64,000 nucleotides of DNA from Trema orientale. Lineage: Eukaryota; Streptophyta; Magnoliopsida; Rosales; Cannabaceae. Location: positions 1,139,203 to 1,203,202 of the forward strand of contig JXTC01000004.1 of assembly GCA_002914845.1 (NCBI GenBank), in the 5' to 3' direction. Below, piece by piece: positions 1 through 12,525 of the stretch. The position numbers and the translations under genes were made by a program. The notes beneath the pieces were generated by a model. That model worked only from the letters and a program-made list of their open reading frames with translations. It ran no database searches and was not told the DNA's origin. Positions within the stretch are counted from its first letter, which is position 1; every line of letters starts with the position of its first letter.

Positions 1-1104
1 GAAGATTTAATCCGAGTCGCGGACTGCTTCGACTCGGACGATTTGCAGTTCGCCCAGGTGATACTCGACCGGCTCAACAACCGACTCCGGTCGACTCCCT
101 CGGGCAAACCCGTGGGCAAACCGCTCCAACGGGCAGCCATCTACTTCAAGGAAGCCCTCCAGTCCTTTCTGTCCGGTTCGAACCGGACGGCCCGGCTCTC
201 TTCCTGGGCCGAAATCGTTCAGACCATCAGAGGGTACAAGGCGTTTTCGGGTATTTCACCCATCCCTATGTTCTCCCACTTCACCACCAACCAAGCCCTC
301 CTCGAGGCCCTTGCTGGGTCCGCCTTCATCCACGTCATCGACTTCGACATCGGGCTCGGCGGCCAGTACGCCTCGCTCATGAGGGAGCTCGCCGAGAAAT
401 CGGACTCGCTCCGAGTCAACCTGCCGATTCTCCGAGTCACCGCCTTGGTGGCTGAGGAGTACGCCGTGGAGAGCCGCCTGATCAGGGAGAACCTGACCCA
501 GTTCGCCCAGGAGCTCAAGATCCGGTTCCAGGTCGAGTTCATCCTCGTCCGTACGTTCGAAGCGATGTCGTTCAAGGCGGTCAACTTCCGGGACGGGGAG
601 AAGACAGCCGTCCTGTTCTCCTCCGCCGTGCTCCGCCGCCTCGGCGGCGGCTTTCTAGGGGACGTGCGGCGGTTGTCGCCGGCGGTGGCGGTGTTCGTGG
701 ACGGAGAAGGGTTCGGGGGCGAGACGGGGGCGACGTCGTTTCGGAGGGGCTTCGTCTGCGGGCTGGAGTTTTACTCGATGGTGATGGAGTCGCTGGACGC
801 GGCCATGGTGGGCCCCGAGTGGGTCAGGAAGATCGAGGCGTATGTGCTAAAGCCGAGGATCGCGGCGGCAATTGAGGCGGCCGCCGCGGCGGTGGGTGGC
901 GGGAGGAGGGCGGCGTCGTTTCGGGAGATGTTCCACGGGGCCGGGTTGAGGCCTGTCCAGCTCAGCCAGTTCGCGGATTTTCAAGCCGAGTGTCTATTGG
1001 GGAAGGTCCAGGTTAGGGGCTTCCACGTGGCGAAACGACAGGCTGAGTTGGTGCTTTGTTGGCATGAGAGGGCCCTTGTTGCCACGTCAGTTTGGAGGTG
1101 TTAG
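1..1104 (+). CDS. SCL15: GRAS transcription regulator, HAM4/SCL15 type (5' truncated by window edge)
   Basis: The reading frame is open from base 1 to the TAG at 1102-1104, about 367 codons, and begins inside the gene, so the N-terminus lies outside the window. What is seen is most of a GRAS domain. The first leucine-rich stretch contains AQVILDRLNNRL and LQRAAIYFKEAL, the VHIID-type motif reads HVIDFDIGLGGQYASL, a second leucine-rich segment and a PFYRE-like segment follow, and the SAW end reads RGFHVAKRQAELVLCWHERA then ATSVW. The spelling matches Arabidopsis SCL15 (HAM4) as I remember it better than SCL6/22/27. HAM-type GRAS proteins are nuclear co-regulators of meristem maintenance that partner WUSCHEL-family factors. 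No intron is visible. The third-position GC is high compared with everything else in the window. A glycine/alanine-rich low-complexity insert lies around residues 280-310. SCL15 identity is an inference from motif spelling. Confidence 0.9.
   Translation, partial: EDLIRVADCFDSDDLQFAQVILDRLNNRLRSTPSGKPVGKPLQRAAIYFKEALQSFLSGSNRTARLSSWAEIVQTIRGYKAFSGISPIPMFSHFTTNQALLEALAGSAFIHVIDFDIGLGGQYASLMRELAEKSDSLRVNLPILRVTALVAEEYAVESRLIRENLTQFAQELKIRFQVEFILVRTFEAMSFKAVNFRDGEKTAVLFSSAVLRRLGGGFLGDVRRLSPAVAVFVDGEGFGGETGATSFRRGFVCGLEFYSMVMESLDAAMVGPEWVRKIEAYVLKPRIAAAIEAAAAAVGGGRRAASFREMFHGAGLRPVQLSQFADFQAECLLGKVQVRGFHVAKRQAELVLCWHERALVATSVWRC
60..80 (+). other. Degenerate miR171-site position in the GRAS gene
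   Basis: In miR171-regulated HAM genes the target lies over codons for ILARLN. Here the same codons read ILDRLN. Against the canonical 21-base target as I remember it I count about six mismatches, several of them central. Regulation by miR171 is therefore unlikely, as is known for Arabidopsis HAM4. Confidence 0.6.
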
Positions 1105-2911
1105 GGTATTTAGAATTAATTAATTTTAGGATATAGTTCTCCCCCCAAAAGAAAAAAAAAAAGAAAAAAAAAAAGTCCCAGAAAATGAAAATAGCCAAAA
1201 ATAGCAAGGTAAGGGTGGTCTGGGATGTGACTAATTGTAACTCAATCATCCTTGACCATATTGTTAATGTGTTTGGTAGTTTGTGGTGTTGTCTAGTTGG
1301 AGAGGAGTCGAGTGTTCCGATCCTTTTGATCTTTTTTTTTTTTAATTTAATTTTTGGAAGTTTTTGCTTGTTGTTCAAACCAAATTATTAATAGGGAGAC
1401 TACACAATTATTGGGCATATTTCACATACCCAATTTTATCTCGACTTTCTTGCATACTATTGCATTTTTTCTCCCCTTTCACGTTTAATGCTACTTAAGT
1501 ATTCGTTATTGGGATAAACCGGAGAAATAAAAATAAATAAACTACAAATTTTGATCTTTATAATTATTCATGCCGATGGCCTAGCGACACAGGGTTAAAA
1601 CAACGTCAGTATGGAAAACGAAACCATCCTATGTTGTAGCACTGCTCTCAAGTCAATTTTATTTATTTTTTCTCTTAGTTTGGCAAAAGAAATTGAATTT
1701 GTACTCTTCCAAGAGAAGCAAGATTATCAGAATCATTGGAGAAGCCATGAGGAAAATCTTCTAATTAAGAAAAGAAAAAAAGGCAAGATGATCCAAATAA
1801 CAACTTCTATTTAATGTTATAGTCATTATTTTCATATTTTGGTGTTTTGGAGGAGCTTCCAACTCTTATTACTTACGGTTTTTTTTTTTTTTTTAGGTAA
1901 CTAAATATACTATTACAAAGAATAATCTATACATGATAGATCGAATTAAAAGAAAAAATTCATCCAAAAGTTTAGCTAGTTCTATAACCTTAAGACTATC
2001 CTAGCAAAACTATAAGTAATTGATTGGCCATAAAGCCATGAAGAGAGAAAAAAAAAAGAAAAAAAAAAGAAAATAAATGCGTCCAATAGCAATACACCAC
2101 CGTAAATGCATTAAATTCCAAAATTTAGAAATTTAGATCAATTTCCTGTAGGGGAAGGACTGGAACAAATTTACTCAGCTTTAATTTACAACAAAGCTAC
2201 CATGCACATCACATTTTAATTGCAATAGGAGTACCAAGCACCTATTAACTTTATCTGCTATTTAGTAATATATACATTTTGGAAAACACTAAACATCATG
2301 ATAAGTTATCTAAACAAAATTACTTGAATGATGTGACAATTTAGGAGACAAATAATGAATGAATTATATACTAAATATTGACAAACGATGTAATGTCACA
2401 TTATTCAAGTTAATTTTTTGATGATAGTTCGTTAAGATATGTGGTAATAATCATATATTTTAGTTCAAAGTAGCCTTTTGAAGGTGAAGATCTGCAGGTC
2501 TCTCTCTCTCCTCTAATAATGTTACTCGATGTATCTCAAGTTATTAGAATTCTGCATGCAGATTACTTTCACAAACAAGAGAGACCCACATAGAGGAGAC
2601 AAATAAACTCCCGCTTATGGGAGATAATACACGCGTACTAAGGAGAGACAAAAAACTCAACAGATTGACACAATAATCTCCAAATTTTTTTGATATAATT
2701 ATTTGGAATAGAAGTATGCTGAAGAGGGGAGGCCAAGAATAATGACCACGATTAATGTAATGACCAAGATAAGGAAAAAAAAATTAAATACATTCAACTA
2801 TTAATCATAAGAGATTTAATGTTTTAAATACGTGACATCAACTAAATCATCAACTGGTAAAATATAAAATTTGATTTCTCAATTAAAAAAAAATCTTTAT
2901 TGTACTCATTC
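1105..2911. other. Intergenic AT-rich DNA, no gene seen
   Basis: This is the 3' flank of the GRAS gene with several A or T homopolymers (for example 1146-1175 and 1878-1895). A candidate foldback lies at about 2305-2432, where left and right arms resemble inverted copies of ACTTGAATGATGTGACA. No conserved coding region was recognised. Confidence 0.6.
2305..2432. repeat. Candidate short foldback element
   Basis: The left arm contains ACTTGAATGATGTGACA and the right arm contains TGTCACATTATTCAAGT, an inverted match with one difference. Flanking bases also pair weakly. It may be a MITE. No target duplication was fixed. Confidence 0.35.
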
Positions 2912-2924
2912 CATATTTTATCAT

Positions 2925-3119
2925 TTTTTTTTGTAAGTGGGACTTAACTAATGACCTCCACTTATTATAAATTAAAGGAAAATACTTATTACTATGCAAT
3001 CCCTACTCCGCTCATTAAGGATAATAGGTTTTCACGCCTACCCCCCAGTATGACTCGAACTTAGGACCGAGATTCCAAGTAGTGAGTGCTCTTACCACTT
3101 GAGCGAACCCACTTCGTCT
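2925..3119 (-). mobile_element. tRNA-derived SINE (copy 1) with 13-base target duplication
   Basis: Read on the minus strand, an A-box-like stretch (GCTCAAGTGGTAAGAGC) is followed about 40 bases later by a B-box-like stretch (AAGTTCGAGTC), as in tRNA-derived SINEs. The element ends in an A-run, seen as a T-run at 2925-2932 on the plus strand. Perfect 13-base direct repeats (CATATTTTATCAT) flank it at 2912-2924 and 3120-3132, which is the mark of LINE-driven insertion. A second copy with the same 3' segment (TAATAAGTGGAGGT) lies near 17.7 kb. Confidence 0.8.
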
Positions 3120-3254
3120 CATATTTTATCATGTTTAGTTCAACCATTATACAACATTCCATTCTTAAGCCCATTTGAATGGTTGTTTGTTTTAACCATT
3201 CTTATTTTTTCATTCCAATGGTTCATTCAAATGAGTGTTTATTTAAATAATTAA

Positions 3255-3822
3255 GGCTCCATTTGGTTCACTCATTTAAACGAGTGTATTTAAATAGAAA
3301 TTGTGGAATGAGTTATAATTGGAATGATCAATTTTAAAATTAATTTATTCTGCGGCAGCAAATGCCAANATTAAATTGAATTAATATTTAATTGAATATT
3401 AAATTCAATTCTATATTATATATTTTTTTTCTTTTTTATATTTTATATATGAATATTTAGTGAAATAAAGTGGAATGGGTTGTAATTAGAATGTGAGACA
3501 TTAGAATGGACCATTCAAAAACACCTCCTAGGCTCCATTCTCATTCTAAGATACAAAAAACTCATTCTAATGATTGATGTGACTGATGGACCATTTGAAT
3601 GGAAAAACTGAATTGTTGAAACAAACACCCATTCTAAAAGATCATTTGAATGGAAAAAAATAGAATTATTGAAATAAACACCAATTCTAATAAGTTTTCC
3701 ATTTCAATGGAATGGAACGTGTGAAACAAACGACCCCTAAGCTTTTCTATTAGAATGACACATTCTTTAAAATAACTATTAGAATGGATTTTTTATTCTT
3801 GGAATGAAAATGGAACCTATGA
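3255..3822. mobile_element. Overlapping Tourist-like MITEs (PIF/Harbinger type)
   Basis: One pair of inverted ends runs from GGCTCCATTTGGTTCAC (3255) to GTGAAACAAACGACCCC (ending 3737), with TAA on each side (3252-3254 and 3738-3740). A second inverted pair overlaps it, from GGCTCCATTCTCATTC (about 3535) to GAATGAAAATGGAAC (about 3816), with CTA on each side. The interior and flanks (3160-3960) repeat many CATTCCAATGG-like words, so several related copies have probably inserted or recombined here. A single N lies at 3369. Confidence 0.55.
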
Positions 3823-4190
3823 GTTGTTTTTAAATGTTACATTCCAATGTCTCCCATTTTAATTATAACTCATTTTATTTTATTACATTTCAAATGTTTC
3901 TCATTTTAATTATAACACATTCTATTATTTCCATTTAAATGTACCTATTCAAATGTCCGAACGGGGATATTTGAAAACCTTTTTACATTTGATTTCTCAT
4001 ACTTGATTAAAGTATTTTTTTCCCTTCTTATTCTTTAAGAAAAAAAAAAAGGAATAATTTTCCAATGTGCAATTAAACGGCGCCGTATATTGACGAGAGC
4101 TGCACATGTAAAATAAATAAAAACGCCGGAAATGAGACGGAAAATTGGCGGTTAATCGGATGCTCTCTGCGTTGTGTCCCCGAATTCGAA

Positions 4191-7017
4191 ATGGCTCTTC
4201 TCGGTTCCAACATTACCAGCGAGGTCAGTACGGCTATGGCTATCCTCCTCCTCCTCCAATTTTCTTCATCCTTTCTGCTAGGGTTTCAAATCGCCACTCT
4301 ATTTTCCATTTTAATTGCTTCGGATCTTATAATTTCAATTTCTTACTTATAAATTTTGATTTCTACTGGTTCATCCAAATCAACCGATTTGTTCTCTTGT
4401 TTAATCGATTAATTAATGTTTAATTTTGCTTTAAGCATATATAAATTGGCAAAGATAATGTGTTATTTTTAATGGCGTAACAGTGATTTTTATGTAGTAA
4501 TTAGTTTCGAAAAATCTGTCTTCACTTACAAGAATTTAAAATTTTATTTCAGTTTCAAGAATTTAAAATTTTATTTCCTACTTAGTTAGTACTAACTGAT
4601 TAGAACGACAATTGATCGAGCAAATAGTCCTCACTATAAATTTTGATTTTTTTTTTTTTTTTTTTTTTTGGGTTTAATTATTAACGTGTTGCTGCTTCTG
4701 TTTTCTATTAGTATTGGTAGTTATTACACGCTTCCGTTTGTTACATTTTTGGTATTGAGGATTTTTGTGTTTCTGATTCAGGTCGGATTGAAGTTACTCC
4801 TTTGTCCTTTTGGATCTAACATTGTAGTTCGAACAGCATGGTGAGCTCTGACTAAGTTTAAGTGTTTCTAACTATGTTTACAATTGATTTGTAACTAGTT
4901 ACAAATGAACATGGATTCATATTCTTAAGGAGAGAGAACTTATGTTTATTTATATATCCTTTACATATGTGGCTTGATACTCAAGTAGTTTTGTTGCCTT
5001 TTTCTTTCACTCTTGTGTAGTTGTACTGTGGGGATAGTTGTACCGGTATACTCGACATTTAAGGCAATAGAAAAGAAAGACAATGATGAGCAACAAAGGT
5101 GGCTTTTATATTGGGCAGGTCCGAAGATCTTCTGTTTTCCTTTGCATTTTATTCTTTGGTTCTCTGCTTTTCACTGCTTGTAATTCTATTGTTGGTTATG
5201 ACCATGTATTTTTGTTCTTTATTAGTACAAATATTGCATTTAGTCCTTGCGTTTTTAGGAACTGTTCTTGACAAACAGCTAGTAGAACCAAAGTGATTCC
5301 TGCCCTTAAATGATTTGGGCTTGATTGCCTCTGCTCGAAAAAGTATTTGAAGTACTCAAATTTTTTAGGGATCAGGTTCATGGATATTTTGTTTCTCAGC
5401 CTTTCTTCCTAGTTCCTACTATGATCAGTTGGTACATGCATATTGTGAGTTTCAAATTCTGTTGTTTTTTGAATTTATTGTGTTTTGGAAAAGTGGAAAA
5501 AAAAAAAAAAAGAGAGTTAATTCTGGGCTACTGTGTGTTTGTGTGAAAGCAAGAGAAGTCATCTCTTTCAACTTCAGTCATTTCTTAACTTGATTGTCTG
5601 TTGAGAAAAAGATGGTAATATTGGGCTACGGACTTCATGTGGCTGATTCTTGCGTTGAGACTTAGAAGCATGAGATCATTAGATTATGGCACGTTTCTAG
5701 CTTATTCCAGTTCCTTTTATTTACTTTTTTGTTATTGCAATTGCAGCTTATGGTTCTTTCAGCCTAGTAGAAGCATTTTCCGATAAGCTTATTTCTTGGT
5801 ATGATTCTGAATTTTATTCTCTACACTATGGTCTTTGTTTTGAATGAAAAATTAGTATACAAGATTATGTATATTGTAGGACAAGATTTGTAGCAAACAG
5901 TGAGACATAGTATGTGATTAGCTCCTTCAACGTTTCTGTTTCACTTTTGCATTCTTCTCACCTTATATACACTAAAGTACTTGAATGTTACCCTGATCAT
6001 TATGGCATAAAGGCATTGCCTGCTATTCTCTTTTTTCATCAACAAGACTTTGCTTGTTACAGCACCATTCATAATATAGGATGTCGTTTCAAAAGTTATC
6101 AGCTATGGCATGTTAAAAGGTCACGAGTGCCACTATAGGTTACGTGTGCACCTTTTTCTGTTGGCATTGAAGGTTAATAAATTTTCCATTGGAGGTTTGG
6201 TTTAAAGAAAATTGTTACCAAAAGAATGTATTACCATTGACATCAAATATTGAGACGCACAATCTAAACATTTTGAACTTTGGAATATACTAGTACATGT
6301 TTGAATCTGATTGATCCTTGACATTTAACTTCCATAATTTTGCAGGATACCCATGTACTATCATCTGAAGTTTGCATTTCTTGTTTGGCTTCAACTTCCA
6401 TCTGTTGATGTACGTACGTTTTTATGCTGCTTTTGCAGTTTTCGTCGTTGTATTTTCATCTCTCTTTTCCCCTCTCCCAACACACACCAACCTTCCACTC
6501 TTATTGGATATAAGACCTTTCGTAGTTGAAAGTAACTGCTGCCTTCTAACAGGGGGCTAAGCAGCTGTATATGAGCCACCTGCGTCCATTCTTCATGAGG
6601 CATCAAGCCAGAATCGATCAAGTTTTGGGTACTGCATATGGTGAAATGGTATGTCCCTGTATATTGCGTATTCCCTTTTGGCTAATCTAATTCTGCATTC
6701 CCACGTGCATTTATATTTGTTGCGATGTTTTTCGTTTGTAATTTTCAGGTCAAACTCATTAGTGCTCACAAAGCAGAAATCCAATATGTTAGGACCGTTG
6801 TCTTGAAGATTACGGGATCAGGTGAGGATGGACCTGCTTCTTTTTACCAATTTATCACTGTGGACAAACAGCTTTTTCTCATTTCTATTTCTTTTTCTTA
6901 ATATCAGCTGACCAATTTTTGAAAGGAGGAGCTGAACCCCATCGACTGCAACAAAATGCAATTGACGATGGCCAGAGAGCAACAGCCTCAGATGTGGAGT
7001 CTGATCATGAAGATTAG
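4191..7017 (+). CDS. HVA22K: HVA22k-like TB2/DP1 family ER-shaping membrane protein (8 exons)
   Basis: The exons are 4191-4223, 4782-4840, 5021-5118, 5747-5798, 6346-6409, 6553-6648, 6749-6821 and 6908-7017. All have GT/AG introns, the frame closes exactly, and the product is 194 residues. The start is the ATG opening MALLGSNITSE, the usual start of HVA22i/j/k proteins. The TB2/DP1/HVA22 core follows, with a hydrophobic hairpin (LLLCPFGSNIVVRTACCTVG), the PVYSTFKAIEKKD signature, a second hydrophobic part (LVEAFSDKLISWIP) and the conserved LRPFFMRHQARIDQ segment. The tail is acidic and variable. Family members relate to yeast Yop1 and animal REEP proteins, which bend ER tubules. HVA22 genes are often induced by abscisic acid, but no clear ABRE was seen upstream. 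It converges on the bZIP gene, with 541 bases between the stop codons. It looks intact. Confidence 0.92.
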
Positions 7018-7558
7018 CGAACTCTTTAGGCTAATTACGTACGATTGAAAACCATTCACTTCTAGAGTTGTGTCGTTTTGTGCTTTTTCTTTTCTGGAAA
7101 GGAAAAATCGAAAAACAAAAACGAAAACAAATCCGGATTGTCGTTTCATAGAATCCCTTGGGCTCTGTAAATATGTTTATAATTAGTTTCAACTACTACA
7201 GAGTACAGACATCGTTTCTCTGCGAATATTTGCTTAACGTTGTCCCTGAAACGGAAACACATGAAAGAAAGCGAAGAAACATCGTAATGGATTAATAATA
7301 TTTAATTACTGGTATCTTGTTATATAGCTCCCTTTCCACTGATACACGATACAATAATTTTGCAAAACTCAAATCCGGTTGCAACTCAGTTAAATTTAAA
7401 CGTTAAAAGTTACAGAGATGGGGGGTGGTTAAAGGCGTAAATTAGCAGCGAAAAATAAATGCTCTATGCTCAATCAATGCCGGGATCACTGTACCGGCAT
7501 ACCCGGAGTTTTAAATAAATTTCTACCCTACCCGCAAAGAACAATGCGTGGACAATTT
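7018..7558. other. Convergent 3' spacer between HVA22k and GBF1
   Basis: This region holds the two 3' UTRs facing each other. No ORF, tRNA or inverted repeat of note was seen. Confidence 0.6.
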
Positions 7559-10500
7559 TTAGCTGTTGCCCTCACCGCTACGAGCCTGATGTTCGAGATT
7601 CGCAACAACATCTGGTCCACACAATCGTGTTAATTCTTCCTGTTATAATGACAAAATCAAATTTGTTAGTAAAGTAAATTTCAGAGGAAGAAAGTAAGTG
7701 AAACACTTTGGTAGAGTTAGCGTCGGATTATTTTCAGTTTTGTCACACTGGAAATTGCTTAGACAGTTCAAAAACATTCATAACTAATAGGTCTTTGTAT
7801 CCAAGCTTTCATTGGCGGAGAGGTCTAAGTTCGAATCCCCGATCCCAAATAGTAATAAAAGGTTTCTGTATCCAACCATGGAATTTCCCCATAATAAAGG
7901 ATGTATTTTAGAATTCATAAACGCAAAATGAGGAAGCTCAAAAGCCAGAGTAGTGATGGAAAACTAACCTTAATACTACCATTTTCAGACGTAAGTTTCT
8001 CACACTCCTCTGATAGTTTCTGCAGTTCGTCTCTGAGGGTGCGATTCTCATTGTTCAAGGTCTCCACCCTTGCTTGTAGATCTTCACATTCGGCCTGTTA
8101 AGAACCAAGAAAAAAAAAAAAATGATTTAAGTGTCTCCACAATATTTTACACGTACAATAATCTTTATGTATAAATAAACAGATGCACATAGGTTGAACT
8201 TGTTTTATGCGGTCGATTTTGCAGTGAATTGGTGAAAAAATCCTCACCACCTTATGCAGTTAAATGACTCTTCTTAATTATGTAGTTAAGAATAATATGC
8301 CGTGTGGTGGTTAAGGTGTATTCATTGTTGAAGGGAGAATAGAGATATTGTTGATATTTGTAATAAAATAAAAATAAAAAAGTAACAAACATTATTGATA
8401 TTTATATCATATTAATTTCATTAAATACTATATCATATAATAATTATTATTAACTAATATAAATAGAGATCAATTATCAAGTAAACTTTAAATATAAAAG
8501 ATCAACGGATAAATTATTACGAACTAATTGAAATATACATTAAAAGGCCTATTAAAGCTTGACGCTTGTTAAAATATATAAAGGGAATACTTAAAAACTT
8601 AGATAAACTAAATACTTGTGGTGTGGTATGGTGTGGTGCGGATTGGCAAATTCCTAACCGCAAACCAAACTTCACAGTTGCGGTATAGGAAATTGGATAC
8701 CCAACCCGCAACGTGCTGTATCCAAGAAGTTCATTTAGTACCTGTCTTACAAACCCAATTAAATGGCCTCAAGCCGCCTGAGTGTTTGTTTAGCCGAAAA
8801 AAAAATAAAAATAAAAAAAAGCTAAATTATTTCTCTTACTGAAATCTTATCTCCCAGTTAATTATTTTATTGACCGTTCTAGCGTTGGCCAGAAACTGAC
8901 CCATGGTAGGTGGGGAGTGGGGACAATTAAGCACAAGTTCAATTGTACCTGCTTTCGTAATCTTGATCTCCTAGCCGATTCCCTATTGGATTGCTTCCTC
9001 TTCTGTCTTTTTAGTTCTCGTTCATCCTGCCAAGTACAAGAGCTATAGTTCAATAATAGGAATACATGAAGCTTTAATCAATATAAGCAGCAAACACCAG
9101 TTACCTAATTAAAGAAGAGATGAATAACCAAGGGTCATGTTGAAAGATTAACACAGAATGAAAAGTGAGTTTGAAGGAAATTTAGAAAAAAGTATCATCA
9201 ACTATGTTTATATCTATATATGAATTCTACATAGAAATCAAGTCTCAACAATTGAAATATTTAATTATAAACTGAACATCATACCTGAATCCATTGGTCG
9301 GGCATTACACCTTCACGTCCAATCATTGATCCAGGAGCAACAGACGATGATGCAGCGGATGGATTTGGTCTCAACTTTGTGGCTCCGGTACCGCCGGAAG
9401 ATGCATTCCATAAGTCCATGCCGATGTTCAGGTTGGTTGCTGGCATTGAGCCTACAGGCTTCCCAGGCACTGAAGCTTGCAAAATGGAACCAGCAGAGTT
9501 ATTCTGAGCACTGGCTCCTGAGAAATTATTTGTTAATACAACGATCATTTCAGGAATTATAACAGAAGCAAGAACTGAAAGGTTGATGGGTAAAATGTAC
9601 CATCCGCAAGCATCTGGTCGAAGCTTCCCTTCTTGCTAGCAGACAACTCCTACAAAGAAATTAGGAACGTTTTTCACTAGGCTAAAAAACAATACATCTC
9701 TTTACCCCAACAAAAAAGGAAAAAAAGACTACATCATGAAAATCAGACTTTCGAGGACCCAATATTAATTATATATGTATATATATCAGACTTGCATTAG
9801 TCAACACGGAAAACTGGGAAGTCTAGCGTGGAAAGGAACGTGATTTTGAAAATGAGAAAGTATAAACATGCTATAATCAATTTCTCAGATGGTTTTTTCG
9901 TAGGCTTAATCTACATTGCTAATCATTCGGTTTAAGATGTAGACTAGGATGATGTATAAAACTAAGGCATAAACACACCTGCTGGTTAGTATTCTCGTCA
10001 CTTGCATCTGAAGAACCCTCGGAACCACTTTCAGCACTATAAACAGTCAAATATAGGTATAAGATCAGAAAAAAAGAATGGAGAATATTCACAGTAGTAG
10101 CAGAAACAACATATAGATTAAGATTAATACCAAAGAAAGACATTGATCTAAAGCTTGTCAAGAGGAAAATCCTAAAACCAAAGGGTCGTGCACCTTTGTG
10201 AAGCACCATCGTTCCCTGAACCTGAAGTCACTTTTCCACTCTCCCCTGCCTTACTGCCAACCAATCCCGTATTGCCAGAATTTACCTTTGACTTCTTGGC
10301 CGAAGCTCGGTCTTTGCCATCTGAGCCCTTTCCCTCCAAGTCTGGGTTTGTCTGCATGGACACAGGAGTCTGCAGAATAAATGGCAAAAGTGATAATTAG
10401 ATGACCAACTTACGATGTTTCCAGATGTTTTAGATCCATTTACATCTTCAAATGGGTGTTTTTGAGAAACAAAATGCTCCAGTTAGAATCATAATTTGAA

Positions 10501-11137
10501 TAAAGGAAAAAAAAAGTAAAAAGAAAATAACACAAAGAATCAACAGCAACAGGATATCGTACCGTAGTCATGTTAGGATGAGCATACACTCCCCCGGGCG
10601 GATATATAGCTGGGTATGGAACTGGGGTTCCATATGGTGGCATTAAAGGATGCTGAAAAATTGTCAATAGAAATGCAAATAAGAATCTATCCTCCTAAGG
10701 AATATCTATGCCAATGTATAGTTCCGAAAAAAAGGAGAGATTTTACCTGGCTTCCCCAGAGATAAGGATGAGGAGTCGGAGAAGCAACTGTTGAGGCAAA
10801 AAAGGGTGGCGGAGTAGCGCCAGCAGTATAATAAGCCTAAAATGAGAAGCTGTCTTGTAAGCAATAACATCATAAATCTTAAAATACAAGTTTAATTTCA
10901 ACTAACATATATGGAGAAAAATGTACTTATTAAAAAAAAAGTTTTCTTTTTAAACCTGCATAGAACTCGACCAATCAGGATAGGAAGGTGCGGTTGGAAT
11001 TTCCTGTACATAAAAGCAAAAATGTGTAAATAATTTGAGAAGGCCAGAACAAGGGAGGAGGAAGAGGAAGCAATTACCTGAGTTGAAGATGCTGGTTTTG
11101 AAGGCTTAGAAGCTGCATTCTCTTCCCCTGTTCCCAT
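7559..11137 (-). CDS. GBF1: G-box binding factor 1-like bZIP transcription factor (11 coding exons)
   Basis: The exons in transcription order are 11137-11078, 11003-10956, 10836-10747, 10652-10563, 10369-10194, 10036-9979, 9649-9601, 9517-9285, 9026-8949, 8094-7969 and 7639-7559. All have GT/AG ends, the frame closes, and the product is 362 residues. The start MGTGEEN and the proline-rich region (about residues 21-96, with [20 protein letters not shown]) match GBF1 of bZIP group G. A Ser/Gly/Lys-rich middle follows. The basic region (269-294) holds [16 protein letters not shown] with the N-x7-R spacing (N282, R290). A leucine zipper runs L300, L307, L314, L321, L328, I335. Group G factors bind CACGTG as homo- or heterodimers in the nucleus, in light and ABA responses. 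The intron between the last two exons holds a tRNA-like sequence. It looks intact. Confidence 0.95.
7795..7850 (+). repeat. Possible tRNA/SINE fragment in the last GBF1 intron
   Basis: AAGTTCGAATCCCCGATCC looks like a B box, preceded by TTGGCGGAGAGGTCTA. No convincing A box, tail or target duplication was found, so it is weak. Confidence 0.25.
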
Positions 11138-11204
11138 CAGATCGGTTCTCCAAACTCCTCTTCAGCTCAAGGATTTATTACGTGGTCACGTTGCTTCCTA
11201 ATGA

Positions 11205-11612
11205 GGCCTATGAAGAACTTGAACAAACAAAATAACGGCCCATATAAACCAAGTAATAAAATAATCAACAACCAATTTAAATAAACAAAAAACAATAGTG
11301 AAGATGATTTATCCTTTATGTTGTTACATGTAAAATAGTTGCCCAGAGATTCATAGTACTCAACAAATAAAGAATAAATTCACGAGAACTTCCATTTACT
11401 CTACTTTTTTCCTCTTCATTTTTTCAATCTTTTGGCAGACATGATCCCTCAAATTCTAATGTTACGAGTCACTTAACGTAATACAATCGTTGTGAGACCA
11501 AACAAGCAAACATTAATGTTCTGATGGCAAGGTTTACATATTAACTACAATAACTACTCCCTTAAATAAGTAGCTACACAGCAGATAAATCCCAAAATGA
11601 TTAGTTACACAT

Positions 11613-11651
<39 letters not shown>

Positions 11652-12431
11652 GATATTACGCAATTCCGTAATTACACAAGTCAAAATATAAGATTAACAC
11701 TGACCATATCATCTCTTTAATACTCTTCTAAATCTAAAAGAATCAAAAGAACTACAAAACAGGACAACTTGTTAACCAAACTACTAATTCCAGTCAAAAA
11801 ACGAAAAAAAGGAAAAAAAAAGTTCATAGAATTACTACTAATTAATAAAACAGATCAAGAATTCATTCCTAGTTTCTAAAAGCGTGTTCCAAAATTAAAA
11901 TTGATTAGCATATAGTTTGAATATATTAAAAGTTCGGCTGAGTAAGGCGGCTGAAACATTACAAATATACAAACAAGACAAACCTAGTTGTTATACATTG
12001 AATTATGTTGTAGTACAAACCAAATCAATTGTTTCCAAAAACAAAGCTCAAAATTAATTAGCGAAATTCGAATCGTGTCACCCAACGACTTTGGATAAGA
12101 ATTACAAACAGGACCAGCCACTTCAGTGAATCAAAACAAAATTAGAAACCAAATCGAAGTACTTCAAGTTTCCAAAACAAGCAATCTTAGAAAGAGAAAA
12201 AAAAATCGAAAAAACAACCTTCGAATTCGAAATCGAAATCTCAAATTCGAAGAAAGCATAACCAATCATTTAGCAACAACATCCGGAAACGACCAAATTT
12301 GGTCCCGCGTTTTGGAACAAAAAAATATTTGAGTTCTTTTTTTTTTTTAACAAATTTAGAAAGCGAGCATATCCAGGAGGGACATAGAGAGAGAAAGTCA
12401 GAGAGAGAAGAGAGAGAGAGAGAGAACTGAC
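11205..12431 (-). other. Probable 5' UTR intron of GBF1
   Basis: On the minus strand, CAACAACAG followed by GTCAGTTC at 12431-12424 is a good donor, and TTCTTCATAG before GCCTCATTAGG near 11205 is a plausible acceptor, about 70 bases upstream of the ATG. The intervening DNA has no coding sign and contains a GA run (12391-12426) and an AC/AT microsatellite (11612-11650). A 5' UTR intron is common in this family. The exact splice sites are inferred. Confidence 0.55.
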
Positions 12432-12525
12432 CTGTTGTTGGTTTGGTTTGGTGCCGTTTGGATGCCAGTAGAGTGATGAGTCAGGTGAAAAGTCCAGGTG
12501 GGACGGATGGTCTTTAGCTACTTAC

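Noticed and set aside
219-584. Minus-strand frame of 121 codons inside the GRAS gene
   Set aside because: A shadow of the GC-rich GRAS coding sequence.
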